Assembly (NCBI GenBank): GCA_936941205.1
Contig: CAKZJF010000086.1
Span: forward strand, 1-45,397
DNA length: 45,397 nt
Source: an uncultured Candidatus Altimarinota bacterium
Lineage (GTDB): Bacteria; Patescibacteriota; Gracilibacteria; BD1-5; UBA2023
Direction: 5' to 3'
A program made the position numbers and the translations under genes. Every line of letters begins with the position of its first letter. Positions within the stretch are counted from its first letter, which is position 1. Positions 1 through 7,147 of the stretch are shown here, piece by piece. The notes below the pieces were generated by a model. That model saw only the letters and a list, made by a program, of their open reading frames with translations, was not told the origin of the DNA and searched no databases.

Positions 1-1125
1 GCTTCAAGATTGGATCTTATCATATTGCGTATCTCCCTTTTTTTGTACTTGTTTCCCTCCTGGAATAAGTGACTCACCATTTTCATTTGGTTCATAATAA
101 TCAAGGATTTTCTTGGTAAGAGCCAGATTGAGAAGATTTCATTTTGCATCAATATTTTCTTCGAGCCATTTTTTATCAGTCCCAAGAGATATAACGCGTT
201 CAGCACTTTGTAAATTGGATTGATAAAAGAATACCAATCATGGATATTCTCGAAACTTGAAAGCATATGCATGAGTAAATTCCTTCTTCTCCTTCATTCG
301 AGCAAGTAAGATAGCGCCAATATCATCATGAATAGAATAGGTTTCTTCGATTTCATTTACCCCATCTCGTGCAAGAAGGTGCCAGAGATATGAGATCGAT
401 TCTTCTGTCCAATATGAAGAAAAAACAATCTTTCCTACTTGGAGTGTTTTTGGATATTTCATACCAAGAGTATCAAACGATATTTTAGCATGAGCATTAT
501 CACGAAAGTATTGTTTAATACTTGATCCCCCACATCCATTCGAAGTTTCTTTTATAAAGTATTTTCCTTTTTGTATTTCTTGAATATCTGTTCGTTTGGA
601 AGACATAATTTCATTTTCCAGTACACTTCCTGAAGAGAGATTCTTTTTAAGAGTGATAACCCTTGATGACTCTGCTTCTATCATATAATTTCCATCTGAA
701 TTCTTCTCAGGAAGTTTTGATAAATATTCCCAGTTGTCCATATTTGCTCCAGTCAACATAACAATCTGTACATTCGAATCAGCAACGGTAAAATATGGCT
801 TCTTTGCACGAATACAGATATCAAATACACACATGTCCTTTGAACTTATTATACCCACCTCTCCAGAAATTGGAGATATTGTTCCAGAGGATACTGATAT
901 GAGTCAGGTACTCATCATTATTTCTCCAGATGAAAAAATACTTCCAGTTACTGATACTCCCGATGTTGTCGCACTACTTCCACTCAGAGAAATAACACCA
1001 GTGAGGGATTCTACATTTCAGCTCTGCGAAATGACATTTACAACTTCTCATTGATTTGGAGTTGGTAAAAGAGAACAAGCAGTAAGAAAAGTACACCCAA
1101 AAAGAAATACTATAATATGTTTCAT
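1..1125 (-). CDS. putative lipoprotein, C-terminus outside window
   Basis: Read with UGA = Gly, one frame stays open from the ATG at 1125 to the window edge (over 370 codons). The N-terminus is Met-Lys, a hydrophobic stretch, then lipobox L-T-A-C at about residue 17, so this is a lipid-anchored envelope protein exported by Sec and processed by LspA. A Ser/Thr/Gly-rich linker follows (about 25-95), then a more ordered region containing a Cys-Gly-Gly motif. Several in-frame UGAs fall in the linker, where Gly fits. It ends a minus-strand cluster downstream of a GNAT acetyltransferase, with 6 bp between the genes. I do not recognise the family, so function is unknown. The lipoprotein call is firm; any role such as adhesin or solute binding would be a guess. 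Confidence 0.8.
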
Positions 1126-1131
1126 ATAAAA

Positions 1132-1668
1132 TTATTTAAGTGGTATATGGTAGATTTCATCTCATTTTTCATTGGTTTCATCCTGGAGAATGCCTCCAAA
1201 CTTGAGAGCAAGTTTTCGAGATGCTACATTTCGTGGATCAAGTGAATGTTTGAGGTATTTATATCGAGTATTTCTTTGTGACCATTCAATAAGAGCAGCA
1301 TATGTCTCAGTAGCATATCATTTTCAGTGTTCACTTTCACGAATCCAAAGTCCTATATTCATACGATGTTCTTCGGGAGTACGAAGTCCTATACTTCCTA
1401 TAAGTGAATGGGTTTGTTTATCTAGAATAAAATTTTCAAATACCTCATTCTGTATGATAGCATTTGCTGCATTTTGAATATATTCAATCTCCTCTGTTAC
1501 TGTTGGAAGAAATGGACTTATAAATAAATCCTTATTTGCCTTACAAAATTCCCTCGTTAACTCTTCCATATCCACTCAATCATCAAGGGAAAATGGAACA
1601 AGAATACATCGTTCTGTATGAATAGACTCAGACGCAAGATTTATATCTCAATGTTGTAACCAGTTCAT
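1132..1668 (-). CDS. GNAT family N-acetyltransferase (RimJ/RimL-like)
   Basis: 178 aa in code 25. The order of elements matches GNAT acetyltransferases of the RimJ/RimL type: an N-terminal strand with T-E-R-C-I-L-V-P (about residues 18-25), a central strand ending I-G-S-I-G-L-R, then I-G-L-W-I and the acetyl-CoA pyrophosphate-binding loop G-K-G-Y-A-T-E, in which the first Gly is UGA. The C-terminal H-S-L-D-P-R-N-V-A-S-R-K-L-A-L-K-F-G-G resembles the N-x-x-S-x-x-x-x-x-K-x-G-F element of this subfamily. It would transfer acetyl from acetyl-CoA to an amino group; the substrate (ribosomal protein N-terminus, small molecule or antibiotic) cannot be told. The ATG at 1668 is the first in frame and lies 18 bp after the upstream S4 gene, so the two are probably co-transcribed. 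Confidence 0.9.
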
Positions 1669-1686
1669 ACGAATAAAAGGTTATAT

Positions 1687-1893
1687 TTATACAACAGTCA
1701 CCTCAGCTCAGTCAACATTTATAACATCACCTTTTCGAAGTTTCTTTCGTAAACGAAGTTCTTGCTCACCATTTACTGAGACAGCTCACTGGGAAATAAG
1801 TATCTTTGCCTGTCCGCCCGTTTCAACCATTTTAAGAAGCTTCATAAGCTTATTCATTTCGATATATTCAGATGTAAGATTGAATGTTTGCAT
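1687..1893 (-). CDS. small RNA-binding S4-domain protein
   Basis: 68 aa. The sequence has the S4-like core V-E-T-G-G-Q-A-K-I-L-I-S-Q-G, V-S-V-N-G-E, then R-L-R-K-K-L-R-K-G-D-V-I, as in the YbcJ/YaaA group of stand-alone S4 proteins that bind structured RNA, often linked to ribosome or replication functions. Two UGA codons give the Gly in S-Q-G and D-G-A. The usual length of the family is about 70 residues, so the gene is complete. It is the first gene of a minus-strand cluster with the acetyltransferase and lipoprotein. The ATG at 1893 gives a full S4 fold; the region upstream is AT-rich and holds the divergent promoter of the 2029 gene. The exact RNA target is unknown. Confidence 0.85.
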
Positions 1894-1968
1894 AAAAAAA
1901 CAATTATAATATATGGAGTATAAATATTTTCTGCTTGAATACTAGATTATTTATCTTTTTATAGGTAT

Positions 1969-2000
1969 TTAAAGTTTTCTTAAACTTCGGAGAGTATAAT
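1969..2000 (+). promoter_or_regulatory. OmpR-type direct-repeat operator plus -10 box (site 1)
   Basis: TTAAAGTT (1969-1976), 3 bp, TTAAACTT (1980-1987), then C and 6 bp, then a perfect TATAAT (1995-2000). No consensus -35 is present; the second half-site covers the -35 region, as in activator-dependent promoters. The same layout recurs at 36446 and 39484. It resembles the CTTAA-N6-CTTAA boxes known for PmrA/BasR-type OmpR-family regulators. The predicted transcript start is about 2007, giving a leader of roughly 22 nt for the gene at 2029. Confidence 0.65.
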
Positions 2001-2028
2001 TATACTATTATTATCTCACTTTTTTCTT

Positions 2029-2472
2029 ATGACTTCACAAGAAACTCCATCCACTTCTCCTGAAAAAGAAAAGGATACTACCCTATCATGATATTCAAAG
2101 ATGTTCCCAACTCTTCGTAACCTTCATCCGGCATGGCTGATAGTTATCTGACTTTTACTCCTCCAGATTGCAACGGTATGTTTCTATGAAACACGGATGG
2201 ATCGAACAAGAAATTTTATGTATTGAGTTGGAAATGAATACAACAATCCACGGAATGGTTCTGATTTTCGACCATGAGAAAAATCATTCAGACAAAATAT
2301 GTGACCAAGAGAAATGAAAGAATCGATGCAAATGAGAAATAGAAAAATGAATACACCCGAGAATCTTACTCCATCAACAACCGTAAATTCCACTGGATCA
2401 ATAAAACCTGGAATAAAAACTCCAGTAGAAACAACGAAAAGTGGAGCCTCTCTCAGTGGAACCAATAAATAA
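2029..2472 (+). CDS. small Met/Arg-rich single-pass membrane protein
   Basis: 147 aa in code 25. It has a charged, Ser/Thr/Glu-rich N-terminus (about 1-20), one clear membrane segment W-L-I-V-I-G-L-L-L-L-Q-I-A (about 36-52), and a C-terminal tail that is first rich in Arg, Asn and Met (R-M-D-R-T-R, then M-K-E-S-M-Q-M-R-N-R-K-M) and then a Ser/Thr/Pro/Gly linker. I do not recognise a family. Its promoter carries the putative OmpR-type operator shared with the Met-rich exported protein at 36672 and the redox/efflux operon at 39584, so it is probably induced with them. The Met-rich tail could bind a soft metal such as copper, which is inference only. It ends in a perfect bidirectional terminator shared with guaC. 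Confidence 0.75.
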
Positions 2473-2508
2473 AATAAACCCTCCAAAGTTGGAGGGTTTA
2501 TTTTATTT
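2467..2508. terminator. bidirectional intrinsic terminator
   Basis: A perfect 20-bp stem with a 2-nt loop (left arm 2467-2486, right arm 2489-2508), GC core CCCTCC/GGAGGG, with A-tract on the left and T-tract on the right. It overlaps the stop codons of both convergent genes (2029-2472 + and 2503-3576 -). Confidence 0.9.
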
Positions 2509-3576
2509 ATCAGTTTCAAACGATTCAAGATAGGTCGTCAATTGTCGATTCACTCGGATGAACGTTGCACATTTTGGAAATTGTTTGAGCTTTGCAGCAC
2601 CGATATATGTCCCTGTACTTCGGAGACTTCCAAAAACATCCTGGATAAAATCATGGATACTTCCCTTGTACGGCATGAGAACATGTCGTCATTCGGAAGC
2701 TCGGTGAGCATCTTTTTTTCCATAATTTTCAATGAGGGCACGATTGGAAGAACTTCCATAGTACTCTTTATATTTTTTCCCATTTTTTTCAACGAGCTCA
2801 CCCCCGCTTTCGTCAAATCCAGAGAACATACACCCAAACATATTGAAATCAGCTCCTCCGCAAAATGCCTTGGCAACACAACTCGGATACTGTTGTCCTC
2901 CATCTGCAATAATCAATCCACAGGCTCCATTCTTGTTGGTAATACCATGTGCTGCATCAGCACACTCGATAACCGCAGAAAGTTGTGGATAACCGACACC
3001 AGTCATCTTACGAGTTGTACATGCGGAACCAGGACCGATTCCTATCTTCACAATATCTGCTCAAGCCAAGATAATCTCTTCTGTCATCTCATTGGTTACC
3101 ACATTTCCAGCGATAATAATATGCTCTGGATAACTCGCGCGAATTTCACGAATTACCTCAAGAAATCGTTGGATATACCCATTTGGAACATCAAGACAGA
3201 TAAAGGAAAAATGTTTCATGAGTCCTGCTTCATTCATTTTCTGGAGTTGTATAATATCTTCTTCACGGATTCCAATCGTATATCCGATATAATCTGGATC
3301 ATGAAAATCCTTAAAAAACTCAGTATAATCCTCTATCGTATAGTACTTATGGAACATGGTAATGAGTTTGTATGGAGCGAGGGTTCGTGCCATGGAAAAT
3401 GTCCCACTCGTTGCCATATTGGCTGTCATAATCGGTATCCCCTTCCACTTCTTCGGAGAGTGATAGAATGAAAACTCTCGCTCAAGAGTAACATCTTTCC
3501 TCGAGGTAAGAGTTGAACGCTTTGGGCGGAGCAGTACATCCGCATAATCGAGCTTAACTTCATCTTCGATACGCAT
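2503..3576 (-). CDS. guaC: GMP reductase
   Basis: 357 aa in code 25. This IMP dehydrogenase/GMP reductase-family TIM barrel converts GMP to IMP with NADPH and release of ammonia, a purine salvage step. The N-terminus [14 protein letters not shown], the N-M-A-T-S-G-T-F segment and the catalytic loop [22 protein letters not shown] match GMP reductase rather than IMPDH: there is no CBS insert, and the loop Cys is present. [17 protein letters not shown] is also typical. One UGA gives the Gly before A-D-I-V-K-I-G, another the Gly in R-A-S-E-G. An upstream TTG would add nine residues; I prefer the ATG at 3576 because it begins at the conserved start and lies downstream of the -10 box at 3612-3617. 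The terminator is shared with the 2029 gene. Confidence 0.95.
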
Positions 3577-3584
3577 AGTAAAAA

Positions 3585-3617
3585 TGCTATGATTTAAAGG
3601 CAAACCATAGCATTATA
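3585..3617 (-). promoter_or_regulatory. guaC promoter with inverted repeat over the transcript start
   Basis: On the minus strand a TATAAT (3617-3612) is followed directly by TGCTATG (3612-3606... right arm) and, 14 bp on, its complement CATAGCA (3591-3585), ending 8 bp before the guaC ATG. The repeat covers the predicted start site and the leader, so it could be an operator or a leader hairpin. Confidence 0.45.
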
Positions 3618-3669
3618 TAAGAAATATTTGGGAAGCAAGGAATTATTATTGAATAATAATGGATGCAAA

Positions 3670-3873
3670 TTATCAGATATTACACGCTTCTTGAATAATT
3701 TGCCGTTTTCTATCCAACATTACCCATTCAATTGGCTCATCATCTGGTAATCTTCCAAGTAGGGATGCTACTTTTTCAGTATTCGATGTCAATATAGGTG
3801 ATATACGATCTCCAAGTAAATCATACTGAGCATTGGAAATTCTGGTCTTATGAAAAGCTTCGAGCGTTGCCAT
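3670..3873 (-). CDS. small hypothetical protein
   Basis: 67 aa, ending G-stop (UGA then UAA). The sequence is soluble and mixed, beginning M-A-T-L-E-A-F-H-K-T-R and containing P-D-D-E-P-I-E-W-V-M-L-D near the middle. No signal peptide, membrane segment or known motif is visible. It lies between guaC and another tiny gene downstream of serS, all on the minus strand, and may be part of a serS transcript. It has ordinary codon use for the region. I do not recognise it. Confidence 0.65.
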
Positions 3874-3884
3874 AAAAGAGAAGA

Positions 3885-4079
3885 TTATAAACTACAAGCC
3901 TCCTGATGTTTTTGTTTTTCACGATCAGTTTGAATAGAAGACATAAGCATACTATGTACCCATATCTGAGTATTGCTACAAAGTGATACTACTCATGAAG
4001 AAATTCCTGAAATTCTATCTCATCGGAATTTGAATTCAGCACGTCGTCAACATGCAGCTTGAATATCCTTGAAAAACAT
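3885..4079 (-). CDS. small Cys-containing hypothetical protein
   Basis: 64 aa in code 25, with three in-frame UGAs, so it is not visible under the standard code. It begins M-F-F-K-D-I-Q-A-A-C-G-R-R and has a mainly polar sequence with three cysteines (residues 10, 34 and 62) and a charged C-terminus. It starts 18 bp after the serS stop and ends 12 bp before the start of the next small gene, consistent with a short operon. There is no recognisable domain. The three UGAs all read plausibly as Gly. It could still be a chance frame. Confidence 0.55.
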
Positions 4080-4096
4080 ATTTTGAAAATAATAAA

Positions 4097-5359
4097 TTAT
4101 ATCTTTTCTCTTCCTCCCATAAATGGTCTGAGTACTTCTGGAACCGTTACCGTCATATCTTCATTCTGATAATTCTCGATAAGAGCGATGAGACAACGAG
4201 AGAATGCAATCACTGTACCATTGAGTGTGTGTACATAGTCAAGATTTCCATCTTCCTTGCGATATCGGATACCAAGACGACGAGATTGAAATTGTCCAAC
4301 ATTGGAACAGCTCGTTACTTCACGATATTTATCCTGTCCAGGCATCCATGCTTCGAGGTCAAACTTCTTCATCGCAGGATTTCCGAGATCTCCTGAACAG
4401 ATATTGAGCTTCTGATATGGGATTCCGAGTGATTGCCAGATAGATTCTTCGAGGGCTACCATCTCATTGTGTACTCTCTGAGAATCTTCTGGTTTTGCAA
4501 AACACACCATCTCAATCTTATCAAACTGGTGTCCACGAAGGATTCCCTTCATATCCTTTCCATAGGTTCCAGCTTCACGACGGAAACATGCTGAATATCC
4601 GACATATTTGATAGTATTTTCTACATCGATAATCTCCCCACCATGGTAGCTTGTAAGAGGAACTTCACTTGTACCGATAAGATAGAGATCATCATCTTCT
4701 GGATTTACATGGTAGATCTGAGAACGATCCGCTGGGAAAAATCCAGTTCCATACATCGCAGGTTCGCGAACCAAGTATGGAGGGATAACTGGCATAAATC
4801 CTTTCTTCACCATTTCATTGATAACATATTGCATGATGGCAAATTGAAGGAGAACGAGATCTCCCTTGAGATACCAGAAACGAGCTCCTGATACTTCTGC
4901 CCCCTTCTCGATATCGATCCATCCTCGAGCCTCACCGATTTCATAGTGAGCCTTCACTGGAAAGTCAAATGTACGAGGAGTTCCATAGGTTGACTCAACC
5001 ACATTTCCAGAATCATCTGGACCAATCGCTGCTGTTGGATCGAGAAAATTCGGAAGACTTGCGAACATAAGTTCGTATTCATCCTTAGTCGTTTCAAGAT
5101 CTTTTTCCATCTCGGTAATCTTCTCCCCTACTTCTTTCATCTCGGCAATTCTCGTTTGTTTCTCAGTGGCATCAGACAGAGTTGGGATTTCTTTTGAAAC
5201 CTTATTTCGAACTGCCTGAAGGACTTCTACTTCTTGCTTCTTTGCAAGACGTTCTTCATCGAGAAAAAGAAGTCGGTCAAGGTCAAATTTGAGGTTACGT
5301 TTTTCGATACTATCGCGTACAAGCTCTGGATTTGAGCGGAGGATTTTGATATCAATCAT
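4097..5359 (-). CDS. serS: seryl-tRNA synthetase
   Basis: 420 aa, normal length for bacterial SerRS. It charges tRNA-Ser with serine. The N-terminal D-I-K-I-L-R-S-N-P-E-L-V-R and a long antiparallel coiled-coil arm (about 25-105), which holds the tRNA long variable arm, precede the class II core. Motif 2 is visible as Y-S-A-C-F-R-R-E-A-G-T-Y-G-K-D and motif 3 as L-N-G-T-V-I-A-F-S-R; T-S-E-V-P-L-T is the serine-binding loop. The C-terminus L-R-P-F-M-G-G is typical. It stops with TAA. It contains no in-frame UGA despite many Gly residues, unlike most neighbours, fitting UGA avoidance in essential, highly expressed genes. The hairpin at 5431 lies just upstream and probably insulates it from the gene before. 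Confidence 0.97.
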   Translation of the reverse strand: MIDIKILRSNPELVRDSIEKRNLKFDLDRLLFLDEERLAKKQEVEVLQAVRNKVSKEIPTLSDATEKQTRIAEMKEVGEKITEMEKDLETTKDEYELMFASLPNFLDPTAAIGPDDSGNVVESTYGTPRTFDFPVKAHYEIGEARGWIDIEKGAEVSGARFWYLKGDLVLLQFAIMQYVINEMVKKGFMPVIPPYLVREPAMYGTGFFPADRSQIYHVNPEDDDLYLIGTSEVPLTSYHGGEIIDVENTIKYVGYSACFRREAGTYGKDMKGILRGHQFDKIEMVCFAKPEDSQRVHNEMVALEESIWQSLGIPYQKLNICSGDLGNPAMKKFDLEAWMPGQDKYREVTSCSNVGQFQSRRLGIRYRKEDGNLDYVHTLNGTVIAFSRCLIALIENYQNEDMTVTVPEVLRPFMGGREKI

Positions 5360-5369
5360 ATCTCTAAAG

Positions 5370-5759
5370 TTAAGTTACGGAGGAAAAGTATATGCAGACT
5401 GAATTCTTTTTCCAGTCAAAAAACGAAAAAGCTGGACCGAAGTCCAGCAAGGTTCACGATATGAATGGAAGTTTGGAGTACAAATACGGTACCCAATGCC
5501 ATTCGATGAGTAAAACGGGAGGAAGTGTTATTAGAATTGCATATAACTTCCTTCTATGTAATTCCTGAAGGATAGCCTGACGCTCCTCCACAGGAAGATC
5601 TCCATAGAGCTTTACTGTTTGAGAGTTCATACTCGTAACTGCAAAGAAGAATCCAAATACAACAATGGCAAATGGAAAAGCAAAAGCAATCACGATAGCC
5701 ATAAAAAGATAGAGCATACTCACATACAGCGAGTAAAGTAACTTCCCAATAATAGGCAT
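5370..5759 (-). CDS. small membrane protein, paralog A of three
   Basis: 101 codons run from the ATG at 5759 to a UGA at 5454-5456; with UGA = Gly the frame goes on through the hairpin to TAA at 5370 (129 aa). Two membrane segments (about 6-40 and 75-90) flank a cytosolic-looking stretch with L-P-V-E-E-R-Q-A-I-L-Q-E-L-H-R-R. The end I-E-W-H-W-V-P-Y-L-Y-S-K-L-P-F is shared with the paralogs at 5884 and 6708. Signals are unusually canonical: TTGACA-N16-TATAAC and Shine-Dalgarno GGAGG, 8 bp from ATG. UGA sits just before a terminator, so whether it stops or is read as Gly is unresolved. All three copies have UGA here, which also fits a conserved P-F-x-x-G. No family recognised. Confidence 0.75.
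5421..5448 (-). terminator. intrinsic terminator of paralog A
   Basis: Minus-strand hairpin GCTGGACTTCGGTCCAGC (5448-5431) followed by TTTTTCGTTT. The same hairpin occurs after paralog B and, with one loop change, after paralog C. In code 25 it lies inside the extended reading frame of paralog A. Confidence 0.85.
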
Positions 5760-5787
5760 AGATTTTTCCTCCGGTCATAACGAAATC

Positions 5788-5815
5788 GTTATATATAATC
5801 TATAAATAATGTCAA
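5788..5815 (-). promoter_or_regulatory. consensus sigma-70 promoter of paralog A
   Basis: On the minus strand TTGACA (5815-5810), 16 bp, TATAAC (5793-5788). The ATG at 5759 follows a leader of about 20 nt carrying the ribosome binding site GGAGG, a strong site for this window. Confidence 0.7.
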
Positions 5816-5883
5816 ATAAAAGTGTAGCTCAATTAAACAATCATACTATATATCATTGATATTAAAAAAATACGAGTATTCTT

Positions 5884-6273
5884 CTATGAGAGAGTTATTA
5901 TGATTCGATAGTGAGATATCATATATTCGCAATAAGAATACAAAAAAGCTGGACCGAAGTCCAGCAAGGCTCAAAAAGTGAATGGTAATATGGAATATAC
6001 ATATGGTACCCAATGCCATTCAATCCACGCAATACAAGGAAAGGTAACACAGGCAAGAAAGAACCGTGAAATCTTTTTCTTGTTGTTATTTTTCAACCGC
6101 AGAGCAGAATCAAGTACCATCTGATTCTTATAACGCTCCTCAATAAGGAATTTTGGAAAAAGAAACAAGAAGATAGGAATACACATTGCTATGAGGGCAA
6201 GGCAATATATCCCAATGAAGAGTGCAATAATGAAAAGCACAATCCAGCCTACAATTCTAGCGAATGACCGCAT
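5884..6273 (-). CDS. small membrane protein, paralog B of three
   Basis: 100 codons to a UGA at 5971-5973; reading UGA as Gly extends it to TAG at 5884 (129 aa), through its own terminator. An N-terminal hydrophobic region (about 8-40, I-V-G-W-I-V-L-F-I-I-A-L-F) is followed by a basic stretch K-N-N-N-K-K-K-I and a second hydrophobic segment ending I-E-W-H-W-V-P-Y-V-Y-S-I-L-P-F, the signature shared with paralogs A and C. Promoter TTGACA-N16-TATTCT and ribosome binding site GGAGG four bases before ATG. The gene and its terminator are repeated as a unit beside paralogs A and C, so they arose by duplication. Function unknown; there is no secretion signal cleavage site or known toxin motif. Confidence 0.72.
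5942..5965 (-). terminator. intrinsic terminator of paralog B
   Basis: The same GCTGGACTTCGGTCCAGC hairpin (5965-5948 on the minus strand) followed by TTTTTTG. It begins seven bases after the UGA of paralog B. Confidence 0.85.
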
Positions 6274-6305
6274 GAAACCTCCATGGATAGAAACATAACT
6301 TGTAT

Positions 6306-6333
6306 AGAATAGAATATTTAATTATAATGTCAA
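6306..6333 (-). promoter_or_regulatory. sigma-70 promoter of paralog B
   Basis: Minus strand TTGACA (6333-6328), 16 bp, TATTCT (6311-6306). It precedes GGAGGTTTCATG at the start of paralog B. Confidence 0.6.
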
Positions 6334-6408
6334 TTTATAATAGCAACTATACCATATCATAATTACAGAGTTCTTGCATATAAATAAAAAACATGATAAG
6401 ATATGACC

Positions 6409-6663
6409 ATGTTTAATATAAAAAATATGTTCTGGAAAAAGCAAAATATGCGTATTCTCAAATTCTGGAAACGCTTGGAAGCACTTGCAGTTGGTATTGC
6501 TATGATTCTATTCTGGAAAGGAGTCTGGAATCTTGCAGATCTTTCATTCTGAATTGACTGGCATGGAGCATTTCTTTCATTCTTTCTTGGTATGCTTATA
6601 CTTCTGCTCACGAAAAATTTTATTAAACAATTTCTCCGAGATAAAAATAACGTAGAGGACTAA
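6409..6663 (+). CDS. small two-pass membrane protein
   Basis: 84 aa with one in-frame UGA (F-G-I-D-W). A basic, Trp-rich N-terminus (F-W-K-K-Q, F-W-K-R-L) leads into a first membrane segment A-L-A-V-G-I-A-M-I-L-F-W (about 28-40). A short loop G-V-W-N-L-A-D-L-S-F-G-I-D-W-H-G follows, then a second segment F-L-S-F-F-L-G-M-L-I-L-L-L (about 58-72) and a charged tail. It lies on the opposite strand between paralogs B and C and is not related to them. Promoter TTGCAT-N17-TAAGAT ends about 7 bp before the ATG, so the mRNA is probably leaderless. The stop codon sits in the loop of its terminator. Family not recognised. Confidence 0.75.
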
Positions 6664-6678
6664 ATGTCCTCTTTTTTT
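6654..6678 (+). terminator. intrinsic terminator of the 6409 gene
   Basis: Stem AGAGGAC/GTCCTCT with the gene's TAA in the loop, followed by a run of seven T. Confidence 0.85.
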
Positions 6679-6694
6679 ATTCCACAAAGAGTTT

Positions 6695-6719
6695 AAAAAA
6701 AGCTGGACTAAAGTCCAGC
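6695..6719 (-). terminator. intrinsic terminator of paralog C
   Basis: Minus-strand hairpin GCTGGACTTTAGTCCAGC (6719-6702) then TTTTTTTAAAC. This is the same element as at 5431 and 5948, with loop TT-TA-G. In the paralog C frame the loop supplies a TAG stop. Confidence 0.85.
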
Positions 6720-6998
6720 AAAGAGTCATCCAAGAAATGGAAAGAAGGAATACAGATACCGTATCCACAACCATTCAAGATACAGCGCAAGTGGAAGTGA
6801 AATCGCGAATGAAATCCAACCCCTACGACGCAATTCTGTAAGAATTGAATTTCGATCTTCTGCGCTCATCTCACCATAGAGTCGAACCATCTCCGAATCC
6901 ATGCTCGTACGTGCAATAAAATATGCAAAACGCACAATAGCAAATGGAAAGATGAGGACAAACAACAATAGATAAAAAACAACTGGTATAAACCACAT
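6708..6998 (-). CDS. small membrane protein, paralog C of three
   Basis: 96 aa in code 25, ending at the TAG in its terminator loop (a UGA lies five codons earlier, at the position matching paralogs A and B). Start chosen at the ATG at 6998 because GGAGGTGA lies just before it and an N17-spaced TTGACA/TATAAA promoter is upstream; the longer frame from 7064 would begin inside that promoter. It has an N-terminal membrane segment W-F-I-P-V-V-F-Y-L-L-L-F-V-L-I-F, a middle region M-S-A-E-D-R-N-S-I-L-T-E-L-R-R-R like paralog A, and the shared ending L-E-W-L-W-I-R-Y-L-Y-S-F-F-P-F. Function unknown. Confidence 0.75.
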
Positions 6999-7035
6999 AA
7001 ATTCACCTCCGAAATAGTATTTGTATGACATTCTA

Positions 7036-7064
7036 TTTATAGTGAAAGTTCCAATGGTTGTCAA
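7036..7064 (-). promoter_or_regulatory. consensus sigma-70 promoter of paralog C
   Basis: Minus strand TTGACA (7064-7059), 17 bp, TATAAA (7041-7036), followed by GGAGGTGA before the ATG at 6998. This is the best textbook promoter and ribosome binding site pair among these small genes. Confidence 0.75.
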
Positions 7065-7111
7065 AATAAAATATAAAAAAATACTCTGTCAAGTAATTGC
7101 ATACTATTGAC

Positions 7112-7140
7112 TTGGATTTTTTTGTTGTTTTCGCTATAAT
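7112..7140 (+). promoter_or_regulatory. dnaX promoter giving a leaderless transcript
   Basis: TTGGAT (7112-7117), 17 bp, TATAAT (7135-7140). The dnaX ATG begins at 7148, seven bases after the -10 box, which is where transcription should start. There is no room for a ribosome binding site. Confidence 0.75.
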
Positions 7141-7147
7141 ACGCGAT

